Assembly: GCA_035626995.1 (NCBI GenBank)
Contig: DASPMP010000236.1
Location: forward strand, 29,035 to 93,034
Length of the DNA stretch: 64,000 bases
Source: DASPMP01 sp035626995
GTDB lineage: Bacteria; Gemmatimonadota; Gemmatimonadetes; Gemmatimonadales; Gemmatimonadaceae
Direction of reading: 5' to 3'
This document shows positions 1 through 9,303 of this stretch, one piece after another (position 1 is the first letter of the stretch; each line of letters opens with the position of its first letter). Made by a program: the position numbers and the translations under genes. The notes below the pieces were generated by a model. That model was not told the DNA's origin. It worked only from the letters and a program-made list of their open reading frames with translations, and searched no databases.

Positions 1-475
1 CGAACGTCGGCTTCTCGAAATCCTGACGGAAGCTGACGCAGTGCAGGACTTTCAGAGGACGGTGCTTGGGGACTTCGGGAGCGAGCTTGGCGAGTCCCGC
101 GACGAAGCACGCATCGCGAACCAGCTCGGCGGTGGTGCGGTGGTCAGGATGTCGCCCCTGCCGTGCGGGAGCGATCACCACCCGCGGCTTGAAGCGGCGG
201 ATGGCGGTGGCAACGATCCCACGCGTCGCGGGATCGTTCACGATTGCGGCGTCGGGGAGGCCCAGATTCTCCCGTGCCGACAGCTGCATAATCGTCGCGG
301 CCTTCTCGGCTTCGGCGGCACGGCTGTTCGCGTCACCCTTGGTGCCCATCTCGCCGGCGGTGAGATCGACGACGGCGGTCTTGCGTCCCTGTTTCGCCGC
401 CTTGATCAGGGTACCGGCGCAGGTGAGCTCGACGTCGTCACGGTGTGCGGCAATGGCGAGGATGTCCACGGACAT
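1..475 (-). CDS. bshB1: BshB1-like LmbE/PIG-L family deacetylase (partial, 3' end outside window)
   Basis: The first 158 codons are present; the C-terminus lies beyond the left edge. The protein begins MSVDILAIAAHRDDVELTC, the LmbE/PIG-L metal site near the N-terminus. A second metal motif, GRHPDHRTTAELV, lies near residue 115. BshB1-type enzymes deacetylate GlcNAc-malate in bacillithiol synthesis, and the LAIAAHRDDVE form resembles family members in Acidobacteria and Bacteroidetes. The usual AHPDD motif reads AHRDD here, with Pro replaced by Arg. The ATG at 475 is the obvious start. The gene follows the permease genes on the same strand after an 81-bp gap, so it could be read through from them. 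Another LmbE-type amide hydrolase is possible. Confidence 0.78.
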   Translation of the reverse strand, partial: MSVDILAIAAHRDDVELTCAGTLIKAAKQGRKTAVVDLTAGEMGTKGDANSRAAEAEKAATIMQLSARENLGLPDAAIVNDPATRGIVATAIRRFKPRVVIAPARQGRHPDHRTTAELVRDACFVAGLAKLAPEVPKHRPLKVLHCVSFRQDFEKPTF

Positions 476-556
476 GGCCGAAACCTACTCGTATCGCCGA
501 GGCGTGATCCGGCTGCGACACAATCGGCAATCATCCGGGCGCGAAGCGCCCGGCGA

Positions 557-1834
557 TCACTCGTATCGCAGTGCTGCGACGGGATCCAGGCGCGACGCTC
601 GCATGGCGGGGAGCAACCCGAACAGGACGCCAGTGAAGGCGGACACCAGCAGCGCGGACGCTACGGAGCCCCAGGATGTGGATGCGGGAATCGCCGGCCA
701 CGCAGTCCGCACACCGACGGCGAGGAGAATGCCCAGCACCAGCCCGACCGCGGCACCGATGGCCGTCAGGGTGACTGCCTCGACGAGGAATTGCCAGAGG
801 ATGGTCCCGCGCGTGGCGCCCAGCGCCTTGCGAACGCCGATCTCGCGCGTCCGTTCCGTCACCGAGATCATCATGATCGCGACGACGCCGACTCCGCCAA
901 CGAGCAGTCCCACCGACGACAATGCGAGGCCTACCACGAAGAACGTCCCGAACAGCTGGTTGTAGATGCCCATCAGCCGGTCCTGCGTGATGATCGCAAA
1001 GTTGTCCGGCTGCGACGGGCGAAGTCCGCGCTGGGCGCGAAGCGATGCGGTCACGTCATCCGTGGCGGTGACCACGTCGACGCCCTTCATCGGTTTCACG
1101 ATGAGGTTGTTCCCGCGCATCCAGAAATTCAGGTGCCGTCGGGCGGTTTCCCACGGGATGATGGCCTTCGGTGAATCGCCACCGCCCGCCGACGTCGGAG
1201 TGCCCATCGGGCTTGCCGTGTAGTGATAGATGCCAATCACCTTGAGCCGCGTTCCGTTGCCGACGACCTCGACTTCCTTGTCGATCGGATCGGAATCACC
1301 GAAGAGTTTTTCCGCGAGCTTGGCGTTCAGAATGACGACGCGTGCGGCGTTCGCGTTCTCGGCCTCGGTGAAGCTGCGGCCGGGATAGATGTCGCCACCG
1401 TCCACCTGGGTCCAGTTCGCGCTATACCCCTCCACTCCGGCGTTCAGCTCACGGTCCTTGTACCGGAACCGCATGCCATTCGCGACGTGCGCGGTAACGG
1501 CGAAGATCGTCGGCAGTCGCTCGATGGCCTCCACCTCTTTGATCGTGATCATCGGGTTGCGGCGTTCCGGACAGGTTTCGTCGGTGCCGTCGCATACCTG
1601 AAAGCCGCCGACATTGCGGCGGTAGACAAAGAACGACGTTGGGCCGGCGGCTTCAATGTCACGCGCGAAGCTTTCGTTGATTCCGCGCACCACCGATGAC
1701 AGCGCGACGACGACGAACACGCCGACGGCGACCCCCATGATGGTGAGTCCAGCGCGCACCTTGTTGGCCTTCATCGCGTCGATGGCGATCCCGACCCCTT
1801 CGAGCGCATGGGCCATACGTGCCGTCAATTGCAT
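557..1834 (-). CDS. MacB-type ABC transporter permease (pair A, second gene)
   Basis: This 425-residue inner-membrane protein has the MacB/FtsX layout: a cytoplasmic start, TM1 at about 27-50 (VRAGLTIMGVAVGVFVVVAL), a large periplasmic MacB_PCD domain, and three C-terminal TM helices. The conserved coupling motif SVTERTREIGVRKALGATR contacts the ATPase. It ends SRLDPVAALRYE, typical of the family. Its ATG overlaps the preceding gene's stop (TGATG at 1832-1836), implying translational coupling. It closely resembles the permease at 3141-4391, including a Cys-containing loop (CDGTDETCPERRNP) and the block TRGTILWQFLVEA, which points to duplication. The substrate is unknown; MacB-like systems export peptides, lipoproteins or macrolides. 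Confidence 0.9.
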   Translation of the reverse strand: MQLTARMAHALEGVGIAIDAMKANKVRAGLTIMGVAVGVFVVVALSSVVRGINESFARDIEAAGPTSFFVYRRNVGGFQVCDGTDETCPERRNPMITIKEVEAIERLPTIFAVTAHVANGMRFRYKDRELNAGVEGYSANWTQVDGGDIYPGRSFTEAENANAARVVILNAKLAEKLFGDSDPIDKEVEVVGNGTRLKVIGIYHYTASPMGTPTSAGGGDSPKAIIPWETARRHLNFWMRGNNLIVKPMKGVDVVTATDDVTASLRAQRGLRPSQPDNFAIITQDRLMGIYNQLFGTFFVVGLALSSVGLLVGGVGVVAIMMISVTERTREIGVRKALGATRGTILWQFLVEAVTLTAIGAAVGLVLGILLAVGVRTAWPAIPASTSWGSVASALLVSAFTGVLFGLLPAMRASRLDPVAALRYE

Positions 1835-3072
1835 CAGGTCTCCTGTCGCAGCGCTTCGATGGGATCGAGCTTGGCGGCGCGTCGCGCCGGGTAGACGCCC
1901 GACACGATTCCGACCACAGTCCCCAGCAGGGTGGCAGCCACGATTGACCAGGGCGCCACTGCTGCCGGCAGTGGGGTCTGCGCTTCGATGAGTTTTGCTC
2001 CAGCCAGTCCAAGCCCGATGCCGATGATGGCACCCAGGGTACTCAGGGTCGCGCTTTCCACGAGGAACTGGCTCAGGATGTCGCGTCGGCGCGCCCCCAG
2101 CGATTTGCGGATGCCGATCTCACGCGTGCGCTCGGCGACCGCGACAAGCATGATGTTCATGATCACCAGTCCACCGACCACCAGCCCGATCGCGGGAAGA
2201 GCAGTGCCGGCGATGGTCATGACATTGCGCATCTCGTTGAACTCGACCATCGCGGATGCGGACGTCTCCATGACGAAGTTGTCCGGTTGCGATGGACGCA
2301 GGCGCCGGTGGCCGCGGAGCACCTCACGCGTGAGCTCCATCAGGTCGCCCATGATGATTGGATTCGCGGCCTGAACCATCATGCCGTCCACGTCGCCGCG
2401 CGGATTGGTAAGACGTCGCAGCGGAGAGTGAAACGGCGCGATGGCCATCTTGTCCATCGAGAGCCCGAACAGCGATCCCTGCTTCTCGATGACACCGATC
2501 ACGGTGTACGGCATACCGCCGAGCCGGAGCTCGCGTCCCAGCGGATCCAATCCGGGATAGAAGTACCGGGCGACTTCCTGTCCGATGACGACCACGTTCG
2601 AGCCGAGCTCCATCTCCTGCTGGGTGAACGCGCGCCCCGAAGACAGGTCATACCGCTTGATGGTGAAGTAGTCGCCATCCACGGCGTGGCCTTCGACCTG
2701 ACGGGGGCGCGCCCATTTGGTACTCCCCCAGACCTGATTCTCGCTCTCGACGGCCCAGCGGATGTCCGCGGGCAGCGCGGAAGCAACGATGCGCACGTCC
2801 GACGGATAGAAGCGCGGCCGTCGCAGCCATTCCCGCCAATCCGCCTGGGTTCCGTCCTGGAACCACGGGATGCGTCGGAGCGTGAAGGTGTTGGCTCCAA
2901 GCAAGCGGCCGATGAAGTCCCGCTCGACGTACTGGCTCATCCCCTCCACGATGGACACCACCGCGATGAGGAACATGACGCCGATCGTGACGCCAAGGAG
3001 CGTGAAGAAGCTCTTGAGCTTCTGGACCCGGATCTGGGCGAGCGCGAGCCGCACCGACTCGAAGAGGGGCAT
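1834..3072 (-). CDS. MacB-type ABC transporter permease (pair A, first gene)
   Basis: This 412-residue permease has a MacB_PCD periplasmic domain between TM1 (LKSFFTLLGVTIGVMFLIAVV) and three C-terminal TM helices. The coupling motif is AVAERTREIGIRKSLGARRR. It is closest to the gene at 4395-5636 (shared GMxxYVExDF, RPSQPDNF/RPAQKDDF and FLVES/FLAES blocks) and differs from its immediate downstream partner. The two subfamilies therefore probably form a heterodimer, and the pair has been duplicated. A gap of about 70 bp separates it from the upstream permease at 3141-4391. Confidence 0.9.
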   Translation of the reverse strand: MPLFESVRLALAQIRVQKLKSFFTLLGVTIGVMFLIAVVSIVEGMSQYVERDFIGRLLGANTFTLRRIPWFQDGTQADWREWLRRPRFYPSDVRIVASALPADIRWAVESENQVWGSTKWARPRQVEGHAVDGDYFTIKRYDLSSGRAFTQQEMELGSNVVVIGQEVARYFYPGLDPLGRELRLGGMPYTVIGVIEKQGSLFGLSMDKMAIAPFHSPLRRLTNPRGDVDGMMVQAANPIIMGDLMELTREVLRGHRRLRPSQPDNFVMETSASAMVEFNEMRNVMTIAGTALPAIGLVVGGLVIMNIMLVAVAERTREIGIRKSLGARRRDILSQFLVESATLSTLGAIIGIGLGLAGAKLIEAQTPLPAAVAPWSIVAATLLGTVVGIVSGVYPARRAAKLDPIEALRQET

Positions 3073-3140
3073 GGCTCACCTACTGATTTTTGGAGGTCGG
3101 GGTTTCAGGCAGCGGCCGGCCTTTGGCTGCGAAATCGGCC

Positions 3141-4391
3141 TTACTCGTACCGCAGCGCTTCTACGGGGTCCAGGCGCGACGCCCGGAGGGCGGGGAGCAT
3201 TCCGAAGACGATGCCGGCAAACGCGCTGGCCGCCAGAGCCGCCACGATCGCAGTCGGGGGCGTCGATGCCTCGATGGGGGTGGCATTCCGGATCACGAGC
3301 GTCAGCAGCCCTCCGACGATCAGGCCGGCAACCGCTCCGACGAGCGTGAGCGTCGACGCCTCCACGAGGAATTGCCATAGGATCGTCCCGCGCGTGGCAC
3401 CCAGTGCCTTGCGCACGCCAATCTCACGCGTCCGTTCTGTCACCGAGATCATCATGATGGCGACCACTCCGACGCCGCCAACCAGCAGCCCGATGGCCGA
3501 CAGCACGATCATCACGAGGAAGAAGACGCCGACAATGCGGTCGTACAGCTCCATGAGCTTTTCAGGCGTCGAGATGAAGAAATCGTTCGCCTCTGACGGG
3601 CGCAGGTGGCGTGAGCTCCGCAGCGTTGCGATCACGTCATCCATCACGCGGTCACGGTCGGCACCATCACGCGGCTTCACAGTCAGGTCCATCCAGCGCA
3701 CGCCGACATTCAGCTTGCGCTGCGCCGTGGTGAACGGGACTATGGCCTTGCCGCGGTCGTTGCTGTCGAAGACGTTCGCGATTGGCCGAAACACGCCGAT
3801 GACTACAAAGTACTGGCCGCCAAACCGTACCGGCTTGCCGACCGCACCTTCGCCGAGAAAGAGCTTTTCGACAACCTTCTCATTGATGAGCAGTACGGGT
3901 GCGGCGGTTTCATACTCGAGCTGCGTGAAGTCCCGGCCGTCGATGATGTCGCCGCCCTGCGCGTCGATCCAGCCGGGGGTGAACCCGTCCACCTGAATGG
4001 AGGGAAGCTCCCGCTCCGCGTACTTGATCGCGGCCGAGCTTCCGATGTGCGCGGTGACACCCTTCACGGCGGAGATGCGCTCGATTTCCTGCGCCTGCGC
4101 CAGCGTCAGCGGCGGGTTGCGGCGCCAGGGACAGCTGTCTGCCGACCCGTTGCAGGAGTTGATCTCGGCCGGCCATTTCGTGATGAAGAACGTCGTGGGG
4201 CCGGCCGCTGCCATGCTCTTGGACACGCCGGCATTGATGCCGTGCACCGCCGCGGACATGACCGTCACGACGAAGACGCCAACGGCGATCCCGAGGATGG
4301 TGAGTCCCGCGCGCACCTTGTTGGACCGGATTGCGTCGAGGGCGATGAGCACACCCTCGAACAGGTTGTAGAGCCGCGAGCCGAGCTTCAT
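3141..4391 (-). CDS. MacB-type ABC transporter permease (pair B, second gene)
   Basis: This 416-residue FtsX-fold permease begins with a short cytoplasmic segment, then TM1 (AGLTILGIAVGVFVVTVMSA), a periplasmic MacB_PCD domain and three TM helices near the C-terminus. It shares the coupling motif SVTERTREIGVRKALGATR and the ending RASRLDPVEALRYE with the permease at 557-1834, of which it is a paralogue. Both carry a short two-cysteine loop after TM1 (CNGSADSCPWRRNP here), possibly a periplasmic disulfide. It starts 3 bp after the stop of the gene at 4395-5636, so the two should be translated together. Confidence 0.9.
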   Translation of the reverse strand: MKLGSRLYNLFEGVLIALDAIRSNKVRAGLTILGIAVGVFVVTVMSAAVHGINAGVSKSMAAAGPTTFFITKWPAEINSCNGSADSCPWRRNPPLTLAQAQEIERISAVKGVTAHIGSSAAIKYAERELPSIQVDGFTPGWIDAQGGDIIDGRDFTQLEYETAAPVLLINEKVVEKLFLGEGAVGKPVRFGGQYFVVIGVFRPIANVFDSNDRGKAIVPFTTAQRKLNVGVRWMDLTVKPRDGADRDRVMDDVIATLRSSRHLRPSEANDFFISTPEKLMELYDRIVGVFFLVMIVLSAIGLLVGGVGVVAIMMISVTERTREIGVRKALGATRGTILWQFLVEASTLTLVGAVAGLIVGGLLTLVIRNATPIEASTPPTAIVAALAASAFAGIVFGMLPALRASRLDPVEALRYE

Positions 4392-4394
4392 CCC

Positions 4395-5636
4395 CTACTC
4401 CTGTCGCATGGCGAAGATGGGATCCAGCTTCGCGGCGCGACTCGCCGGGTACGCACCGGCGCCAATGCCCACGCCGGCACCGATCAGCACCGCCATCACG
4501 ATGGACCATGGGGCCACGGTCGCGGGGAGCGGCGAGACCGCGGCCACCGCCTGGGACAAGCCAATGCCAAGGGCGACACCGAGCGCGGCGCCCAGCATGC
4601 TCAGCGTCGTGGACTCCGCGAGAAACTGCGCGAGGATGTCGCGGCGACGGGCGCCGATGGACTTCCGGATGCCGATCTCGCGCGTCCGTTCAGCGACCGC
4701 CACGAGCATGATGTTCATGATCACGATGGCGCCGACCACAAGGCCGATCGCCGGCAGCACCATGCCGGCCAGCACCAGGAACTGGCGAATGGAATTCCAC
4801 TGGGTCAGCGCGGACTCGGAGGTCTCGAAGACGAAGTCGTCCTTCTGGGCGGGGCGCAGGCCGTGCCGACGCCGCATGACTTCGCGCACGATCTCCTTCG
4901 TATTCTCGAGCGCAGCGGGATTGTCCGCCTGCACCACGACGCCGTACAGGTTGAAGCGCGCGCGCGTCAGGTTCGACATCTGCGATCCGAACGGCGCGAT
5001 GACCTGCCGATCGAGCGACATGCCGAAGACCGATCCCTGCTTTTCCAGGACGCCGATGACGGTGAAGGGAAAGCGGTTGATTTTCAGCTCGCGGCCGAGG
5101 GGGTCGAGATTGGGGAAATAGTGTTCGGCGATCTCGGTGCCGATAACCACGACCGGCGAGCCGAGCCGGTCATCCTGGTCGGTGAAGGCGCGACCCTTGT
5201 CGACGACGAGGTCCTTGATCCGGAAGAAATCGGGAGTGACAGCCTGCGCCATGATCTGCGGGCCGCCATTCCGGAACTCTGACGTTCCCGCAGCCCAGGT
5301 CACATCGTGCAGGGCCCACCGCGCTTCCGGGGGCAGCGCGTCGCGGATAGCGAGGCCATCCTGCGGGGTAATGCGGGGGCGTCGCTGCCACGCCCGCCAT
5401 TCAGCTTCCGTGACGTCGGTGTTGATGTCGGGGAAGCGGCGCACGTTGAAGACGTTGACGCCCAGGAATTTCGCCGCGAAGTCCTGCTCGACGTACTTCG
5501 CCATCCCCTCGACGATGGACACCACCGCGATGAGGAACATCACGGAGATGGTCACGCCGAGCAGCGTGAAGAAGCTTTTCAGCTTCTGCACGCGAATCTG
5601 CTTCAGGGCGAGAACGATGGCTTCGAAAATCGGCAC
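4395..5636 (-). CDS. MacB-type ABC transporter permease (pair B, first gene)
   Basis: This 413-residue permease has TM1 (LKSFFTLLGVTISVMFLIAVV), a MacB_PCD domain and three C-terminal TMs, with the coupling motif AVAERTREIGIRKSIGARRR. It is the paralogue of the gene at 1834-3072. It starts 11 bp after the stop of the ATPase gene at 5648-6451, placing it first among the four permeases. Canonical MacB fuses ATPase and permease in one chain; here they are separate, as in LolCDE-like systems, and a single ATPase gene serves four permease genes. Confidence 0.9.
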   Translation of the reverse strand: MPIFEAIVLALKQIRVQKLKSFFTLLGVTISVMFLIAVVSIVEGMAKYVEQDFAAKFLGVNVFNVRRFPDINTDVTEAEWRAWQRRPRITPQDGLAIRDALPPEARWALHDVTWAAGTSEFRNGGPQIMAQAVTPDFFRIKDLVVDKGRAFTDQDDRLGSPVVVIGTEIAEHYFPNLDPLGRELKINRFPFTVIGVLEKQGSVFGMSLDRQVIAPFGSQMSNLTRARFNLYGVVVQADNPAALENTKEIVREVMRRRHGLRPAQKDDFVFETSESALTQWNSIRQFLVLAGMVLPAIGLVVGAIVIMNIMLVAVAERTREIGIRKSIGARRRDILAQFLAESTTLSMLGAALGVALGIGLSQAVAAVSPLPATVAPWSIVMAVLIGAGVGIGAGAYPASRAAKLDPIFAMRQE

Positions 5637-5647
5637 GAGCCGACGCG

Positions 5648-6451
5648 CTACAGTCCGACGCGCTGCGTGAAGACCTCGCGGCGATCGTCGGAGTGGATCA
5701 CGCCGTCGCGCAGCACCACCACGCGACGCGCATGCGCGGCGATGTCCGCTTCGTGCGTCACCATGATGACCGTCTGGCCGGTATTCGAGAGCTCTTCGAA
5801 CACGCGCATGATTTCTTCTGACGTCGCGGAATCGAGGTTACCCGTCGGTTCGTCGGCCAGGAGAATGGACGGCTTGTTCACCAGTGCCCGAGCGATGGCG
5901 ACGCGCTGGCGCTGACCGCCGGACAATTCGTTCGGGCGGTGATCCATGCGGTTGTCCAGCTGCACGCGCTCCAGCGCTTCCTTCGCGCGCCGTTTCCGCT
6001 CGTCGGCGCCGATGCCGGCGTAGACGAGGGGAAGCTCGACGTTGTGCAACGCGGTCGCGCGGGGGAGCAGGTTGAAGGTCTGGAAGACGAACCCGATCTC
6101 CTTGTTTCGGATGCGCGCGAGCTGGTCGTCCGTCATCGACGAGACGAGCGTCCCGTTCAGCCAGTATTCGCCGGCGTTCGGCGTATCCAGGCAGCCGATG
6201 ACGTTCATGAGCGTCGACTTGCCGGATCCGGAAGGCCCCATGATCGCGACATACTCGTTGCGACCGATGGCGAGATCGACGCCACGAAGCGCGCGGACGA
6301 CTTCGCCACCCATGTCGTACTCACGCTTGATGCCGCGGGTGACGATGACCCACTTCCGGTCGGGCGGCGTGCCCGCTTCGCCCACGACGATCTTGCGTTC
6401 CGCCGTGGTGTGCATCGGGACGTCGATCGTTTCCTGCATGTCCTGGCTCAC
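5648..6451 (-). CDS. ABC transporter ATP-binding protein (MacB/LolD type)
   Basis: This 267-residue cytoplasmic ATPase energises the permeases downstream. Visible motifs are Walker A GPSGSGKST (about 72-80), Q-loop FVFQTFNLLP (121-130), signature LSGGQRQR (176-183), Walker B ILLADEPTGNLD (196-207) and the H-loop VTHE. The first 35 or so residues are an extension beyond the usual fold, so a later start cannot be excluded. The ATG at 6451 overlaps the adaptor gene's stop by four bases (ATGA), which favours that start and translational coupling. Confidence 0.93.
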   Translation of the reverse strand: MSQDMQETIDVPMHTTAERKIVVGEAGTPPDRKWVIVTRGIKREYDMGGEVVRALRGVDLAIGRNEYVAIMGPSGSGKSTLMNVIGCLDTPNAGEYWLNGTLVSSMTDDQLARIRNKEIGFVFQTFNLLPRATALHNVELPLVYAGIGADERKRRAKEALERVQLDNRMDHRPNELSGGQRQRVAIARALVNKPSILLADEPTGNLDSATSEEIMRVFEELSNTGQTVIMVTHEADIAAHARRVVVLRDGVIHSDDRREVFTQRVGL

Positions 6452-7734
6452 GATTTTGCGACCTGCTTCGTCTTGGTGGAGTCCGCCGTCTTGGTGGCGC
6501 GGACCAGCATTCCGTCCTTCAGCCCGCGGATCGCCTGGTAGGTGCCGGCGACGATCTTCTCGCCTTCCTTCAGCCCAGACTTCACTTCGAAGTGCTTCTC
6601 TCCCGCGATACCCACCTTTACGGGGCGGAAGGTGACTTTGTTGTCGTCACCGACCACAAACACCCCCTCGACGTCCTTCTTCTCGACGTCACGAGTCGGC
6701 TTCGGACGGCCGAGGCCGACCGCCGTGTCACCCGGCGTCACGTTCTCGTTCTCGCGCACGGTCAGGGCGATGATGGGGATGGACAGGGCATTTGGCGCCT
6801 TGTCCGTCACAATCTTGGCGGTCGCGGAGAAGTCCGGGCGTGTTTCCGGTGGGGCGTTCATCAGCTGGATGGTGACTTCGAAGTCCACGGCCTGATCTGC
6901 TGCCTGTTGGACAGCGCCACGCACGGAGCTGTTCGAAATCCGCGACACACGGCCCACGAAGGTCGTGTCGGGGAAGGCGTCGATCTGGACGACGGCTGAG
7001 TCGCCGACATCGATGCGGGCCACGTCGGTCTCGTCGACCTTGACCTTGGTCTCGAGGACAGACATGTCGCTGATGGTCAGCAGCGTGGCCGCATCCTTGT
7101 TGAACGTTCCGGGGACCGCCGTTTCACCCTGCTCCACAACGAGACGGGTGACGCGACCGGCCATCGGCGCATAAATCGTGGTCTTGCCGAGTGCGGAGCG
7201 CGCATCGTTCAGCGCAGCGCGTGCCTGTTCGACCGAATGGCCGGAGGCCTCGACGAGCGCGCGATTCACGTCCACCGCCGTCTTGAGCTGTTCCATCTGC
7301 TCATCACTCACCAGCTGCGGGTTCGCCTTCTTCATCTGCGCCGTGCGCTCGTAGCTCCGCTCGGACTGGATGAAGTTGGCGCGTGCCTGCGCATTCTGCG
7401 CCTGCGAGGCGGCCATCGCTGCCTCTGCACGCGCGACCGCAGCCCGGTGCTGATCGGGATCGATCTGCAGCAGGAACTGGCCCTTCGTGACCATCTGGCC
7501 CTCCTTCACGGAGAGCTGGGTGATCTTGCCGGCGACGTCAGACGCGATGTCCACCTTCGTCTGCGGGCGCACCTGGCCACTCGCGGTAACCGACGCAACC
7601 AGCGAGCGGTGCTCGACCGGCTCGATGCGGACTTCGACGGACTTCGTTCCGCTCTTCGCCGCGGCGACACTGGCAACCAGCGCGATGACGAGGACCGCGA
7701 TGCCGCCAATGGACCATTTGACTTTCTTGCTCAT
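6448..7734 (-). CDS. MacA-like periplasmic adaptor (membrane fusion protein)
   Basis: This 428-residue protein starts with an inner-membrane anchor (SIGGIAVLVIALVASVAAA, about 8-26). A lipoyl/barrel-sandwich half (ASGQVRPQTKVDIASDVAGK), a long alpha-helical hairpin rich in Ala and Gln (about 105-185), the second lipoyl half (IYAPMAGRVTRLVVEQGE) and beta-barrel/membrane-proximal domains follow. This is the RND/MacA adaptor order. It should bridge the ABC permeases to the TolC-like channel encoded 15 bp upstream at 7750-9204. Confidence 0.9.
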   Translation of the reverse strand: MSKKVKWSIGGIAVLVIALVASVAAAKSGTKSVEVRIEPVEHRSLVASVTASGQVRPQTKVDIASDVAGKITQLSVKEGQMVTKGQFLLQIDPDQHRAAVARAEAAMAASQAQNAQARANFIQSERSYERTAQMKKANPQLVSDEQMEQLKTAVDVNRALVEASGHSVEQARAALNDARSALGKTTIYAPMAGRVTRLVVEQGETAVPGTFNKDAATLLTISDMSVLETKVKVDETDVARIDVGDSAVVQIDAFPDTTFVGRVSRISNSSVRGAVQQAADQAVDFEVTIQLMNAPPETRPDFSATAKIVTDKAPNALSIPIIALTVRENENVTPGDTAVGLGRPKPTRDVEKKDVEGVFVVGDDNKVTFRPVKVGIAGEKHFEVKSGLKEGEKIVAGTYQAIRGLKDGMLVRATKTADSTKTKQVAKS

Positions 7735-7749
7735 GGGTGTGCCTCTGTC

Positions 7750-9204
7750 CTAGCGAAGGGGACGTCCGACCGCGCTTTCCAGTGCGGCGAATGCCCGGTG
7801 ATAGTCATAAATCGCGTTGACGCGGTCGATCTGCGCCTGCTCGAAGGTGCCACGCGCCGTGGTGACATCCAGGAAGGTGGCGGCACCAACCCGATAGCGC
7901 TCCTCGGCGAACGCGAGCTGCTCGCGCGCCCGCTGGGCATTGATCTCCTGCAACTCGTTCGTCTGGATGGCGGTGTGGATGTTCAGGTACGCTTCGACGA
8001 CATCGGCATCCGTCTGCAGCTCACGCGCACGCACGTTGAAGCGGGCGTTGTCTCGATTGTACTGCGCCTGCTGGAGCTGCTGTTCGCGGTTCAGGTTGTC
8101 GAAGATTGGCAGCGAAATGAAGGCGCTGAACGAGCGTGGCGCGCGATCGAAGCTGAACGTGTTGCCGGCGCGGATCGCCGCCGCTTCCGCCGGAGTGAGC
8201 GCGGGGAACGCCGAGGCGCAGTTCAGGCCGGGCATGCCGGCGCCGGTGCGCAGGGAATCCATGGTTGAGCATTCCTCGAAGCCGGCGACCCGGTTCGCCG
8301 CCGCGCGATCCACAAGGAACTGCGAATTCGTGAACTGGCTCGCGTTGCCGCCCCATCCGGTCGACAGCGACAGGCTGGGAAGGTACCGACCCTGCGCCGC
8401 GCGAACGTTGGTGCTCGCCGCCCGCTCGCGCGAGCGAAGCGCCAGGAGCGCCGGGTTCTGTGACCGCGCCAGTTCCTTCAGGCTGTCGAGATTGAACGTG
8501 ATCGGCGTGATGTTGAATTTTGTCGTCAGCTCGACGCTGTCCGGACGCGGAACACCGAGCTGCTGGAAGAGCCGCAGCATCTGGACGCGCGCAAGGTTGT
8601 GCTGCTGCAACGCCGCGATCTCCGCCTGGCCCAGGGCTACCTGTGCCGTGCGGACGTCGAGAATGGTCGCAGAACCCACCGCTTGACGGGCCTCCGCGAG
8701 GGCGAGCTGCGCCTTGGTGGTGTGCACCAGCGTATCCTGGAGCGCGGCGCGTGCCTGCGCCTGCAGCACCTGGATGTACTGTTGCGTGACGTTGGCCCGC
8801 ATCAGCTCGGCCGTGCCTGTGACGTCGGCTTCAGCCGCCTCGCGGCTCGCGCCCGCGACGCGGGGAGCGAAGAGGACATCGCTGTTCAGCGTGTAATTCA
8901 CGCCGATGCCGTACGACCCCTGCATGATGTCCGAGTTGTTCTGCAGCGCGATGCCCTGCACGAACTGCTGGCCGCTTTGCTGATAGCGGCCGGACAGCGA
9001 CGCGCTCACCGAGGGCAACAGCGACGCGTAGGAAGTCCGGACGTTGGCGTCCGCCGCACGCCGCGCGTTCACGGTCTGCAGGAAGGTCGGGTTGTTCCGA
9101 CGCGCCAGCTGCACCGCTTCGTCGAGCGTCAGAGTAGAGGGCGTCTGCGCAACGGCAGACTGTGCCACGAGCGAGAGAGCTGCCAGGGGCCAAACAAAAC
9201 GCAT
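7750..9204 (-). CDS. TolC family outer-membrane efflux protein
   Basis: The ATG at 9204 gives 484 residues with a clear signal peptide (MRFVWPLAALSLVAQSAVAQ). An AGGACC ribosome-binding site lies 8 bases upstream. The mature protein has the two-fold TolC/OEP repeat, with long coiled-coil helices (for example LDEAVQLARRNNPTFLQTVN and the C-terminal REQLAFAEERYRVGAATFLD) and TolC-type motifs. It would form the trimeric outer-membrane tunnel of the tripartite exporter. An insertion near residues 315-360 with two cysteines (FEECSTMD and GLNCASAF) is unusual for the family and may form an extracellular loop. Confidence 0.92.
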   Translation of the reverse strand: MRFVWPLAALSLVAQSAVAQTPSTLTLDEAVQLARRNNPTFLQTVNARRAADANVRTSYASLLPSVSASLSGRYQQSGQQFVQGIALQNNSDIMQGSYGIGVNYTLNSDVLFAPRVAGASREAAEADVTGTAELMRANVTQQYIQVLQAQARAALQDTLVHTTKAQLALAEARQAVGSATILDVRTAQVALGQAEIAALQQHNLARVQMLRLFQQLGVPRPDSVELTTKFNITPITFNLDSLKELARSQNPALLALRSRERAASTNVRAAQGRYLPSLSLSTGWGGNASQFTNSQFLVDRAAANRVAGFEECSTMDSLRTGAGMPGLNCASAFPALTPAEAAAIRAGNTFSFDRAPRSFSAFISLPIFDNLNREQQLQQAQYNRDNARFNVRARELQTDADVVEAYLNIHTAIQTNELQEINAQRAREQLAFAEERYRVGAATFLDVTTARGTFEQAQIDRVNAIYDYHRAFAALESAVGRPLR

Positions 9205-9236
9205 GATTTGTGGTCCTATCGGGAGGGTCTGACTGG

Positions 9237-9266
9237 AATACGCGAACCTTACCAACACTGTTTCAA
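9237..9266 (-). promoter_or_regulatory. Possible sigma-70 promoter for the export operon
   Basis: On the minus strand a TTGAAA hexamer (9266-9261) is followed after 18 bases by CGTATT (9242-9237), 33 bases before the TolC-like gene's ATG. The -35 match is good and the -10 is weak. Assigned by eye only. Confidence 0.3.
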
Positions 9267-9280
9267 CTCTTTCGGGCCCC

Positions 9281-9294
9281 GGACGCGCGCGTCC
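9281..9294. terminator. GC palindrome after the 9304-9984 gene
   Basis: A perfect 14-bp palindrome (GGACGCGCGCGTCC) lies about 10 bp past the stop codon of the secreted-protein gene at 9304-9984. It has no clear U-tract. It may be a weak transcriptional stop ahead of the export operon, or chance in GC-rich DNA. Confidence 0.25.
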
Positions 9295-9303
9295 TGCCCC
9301 GGC

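Noticed and set aside
4047..5282. Long plus-strand frame opposite the permease genes
   Set aside because: Shadow of the two permease genes; composition is His/Arg-rich with no motifs.
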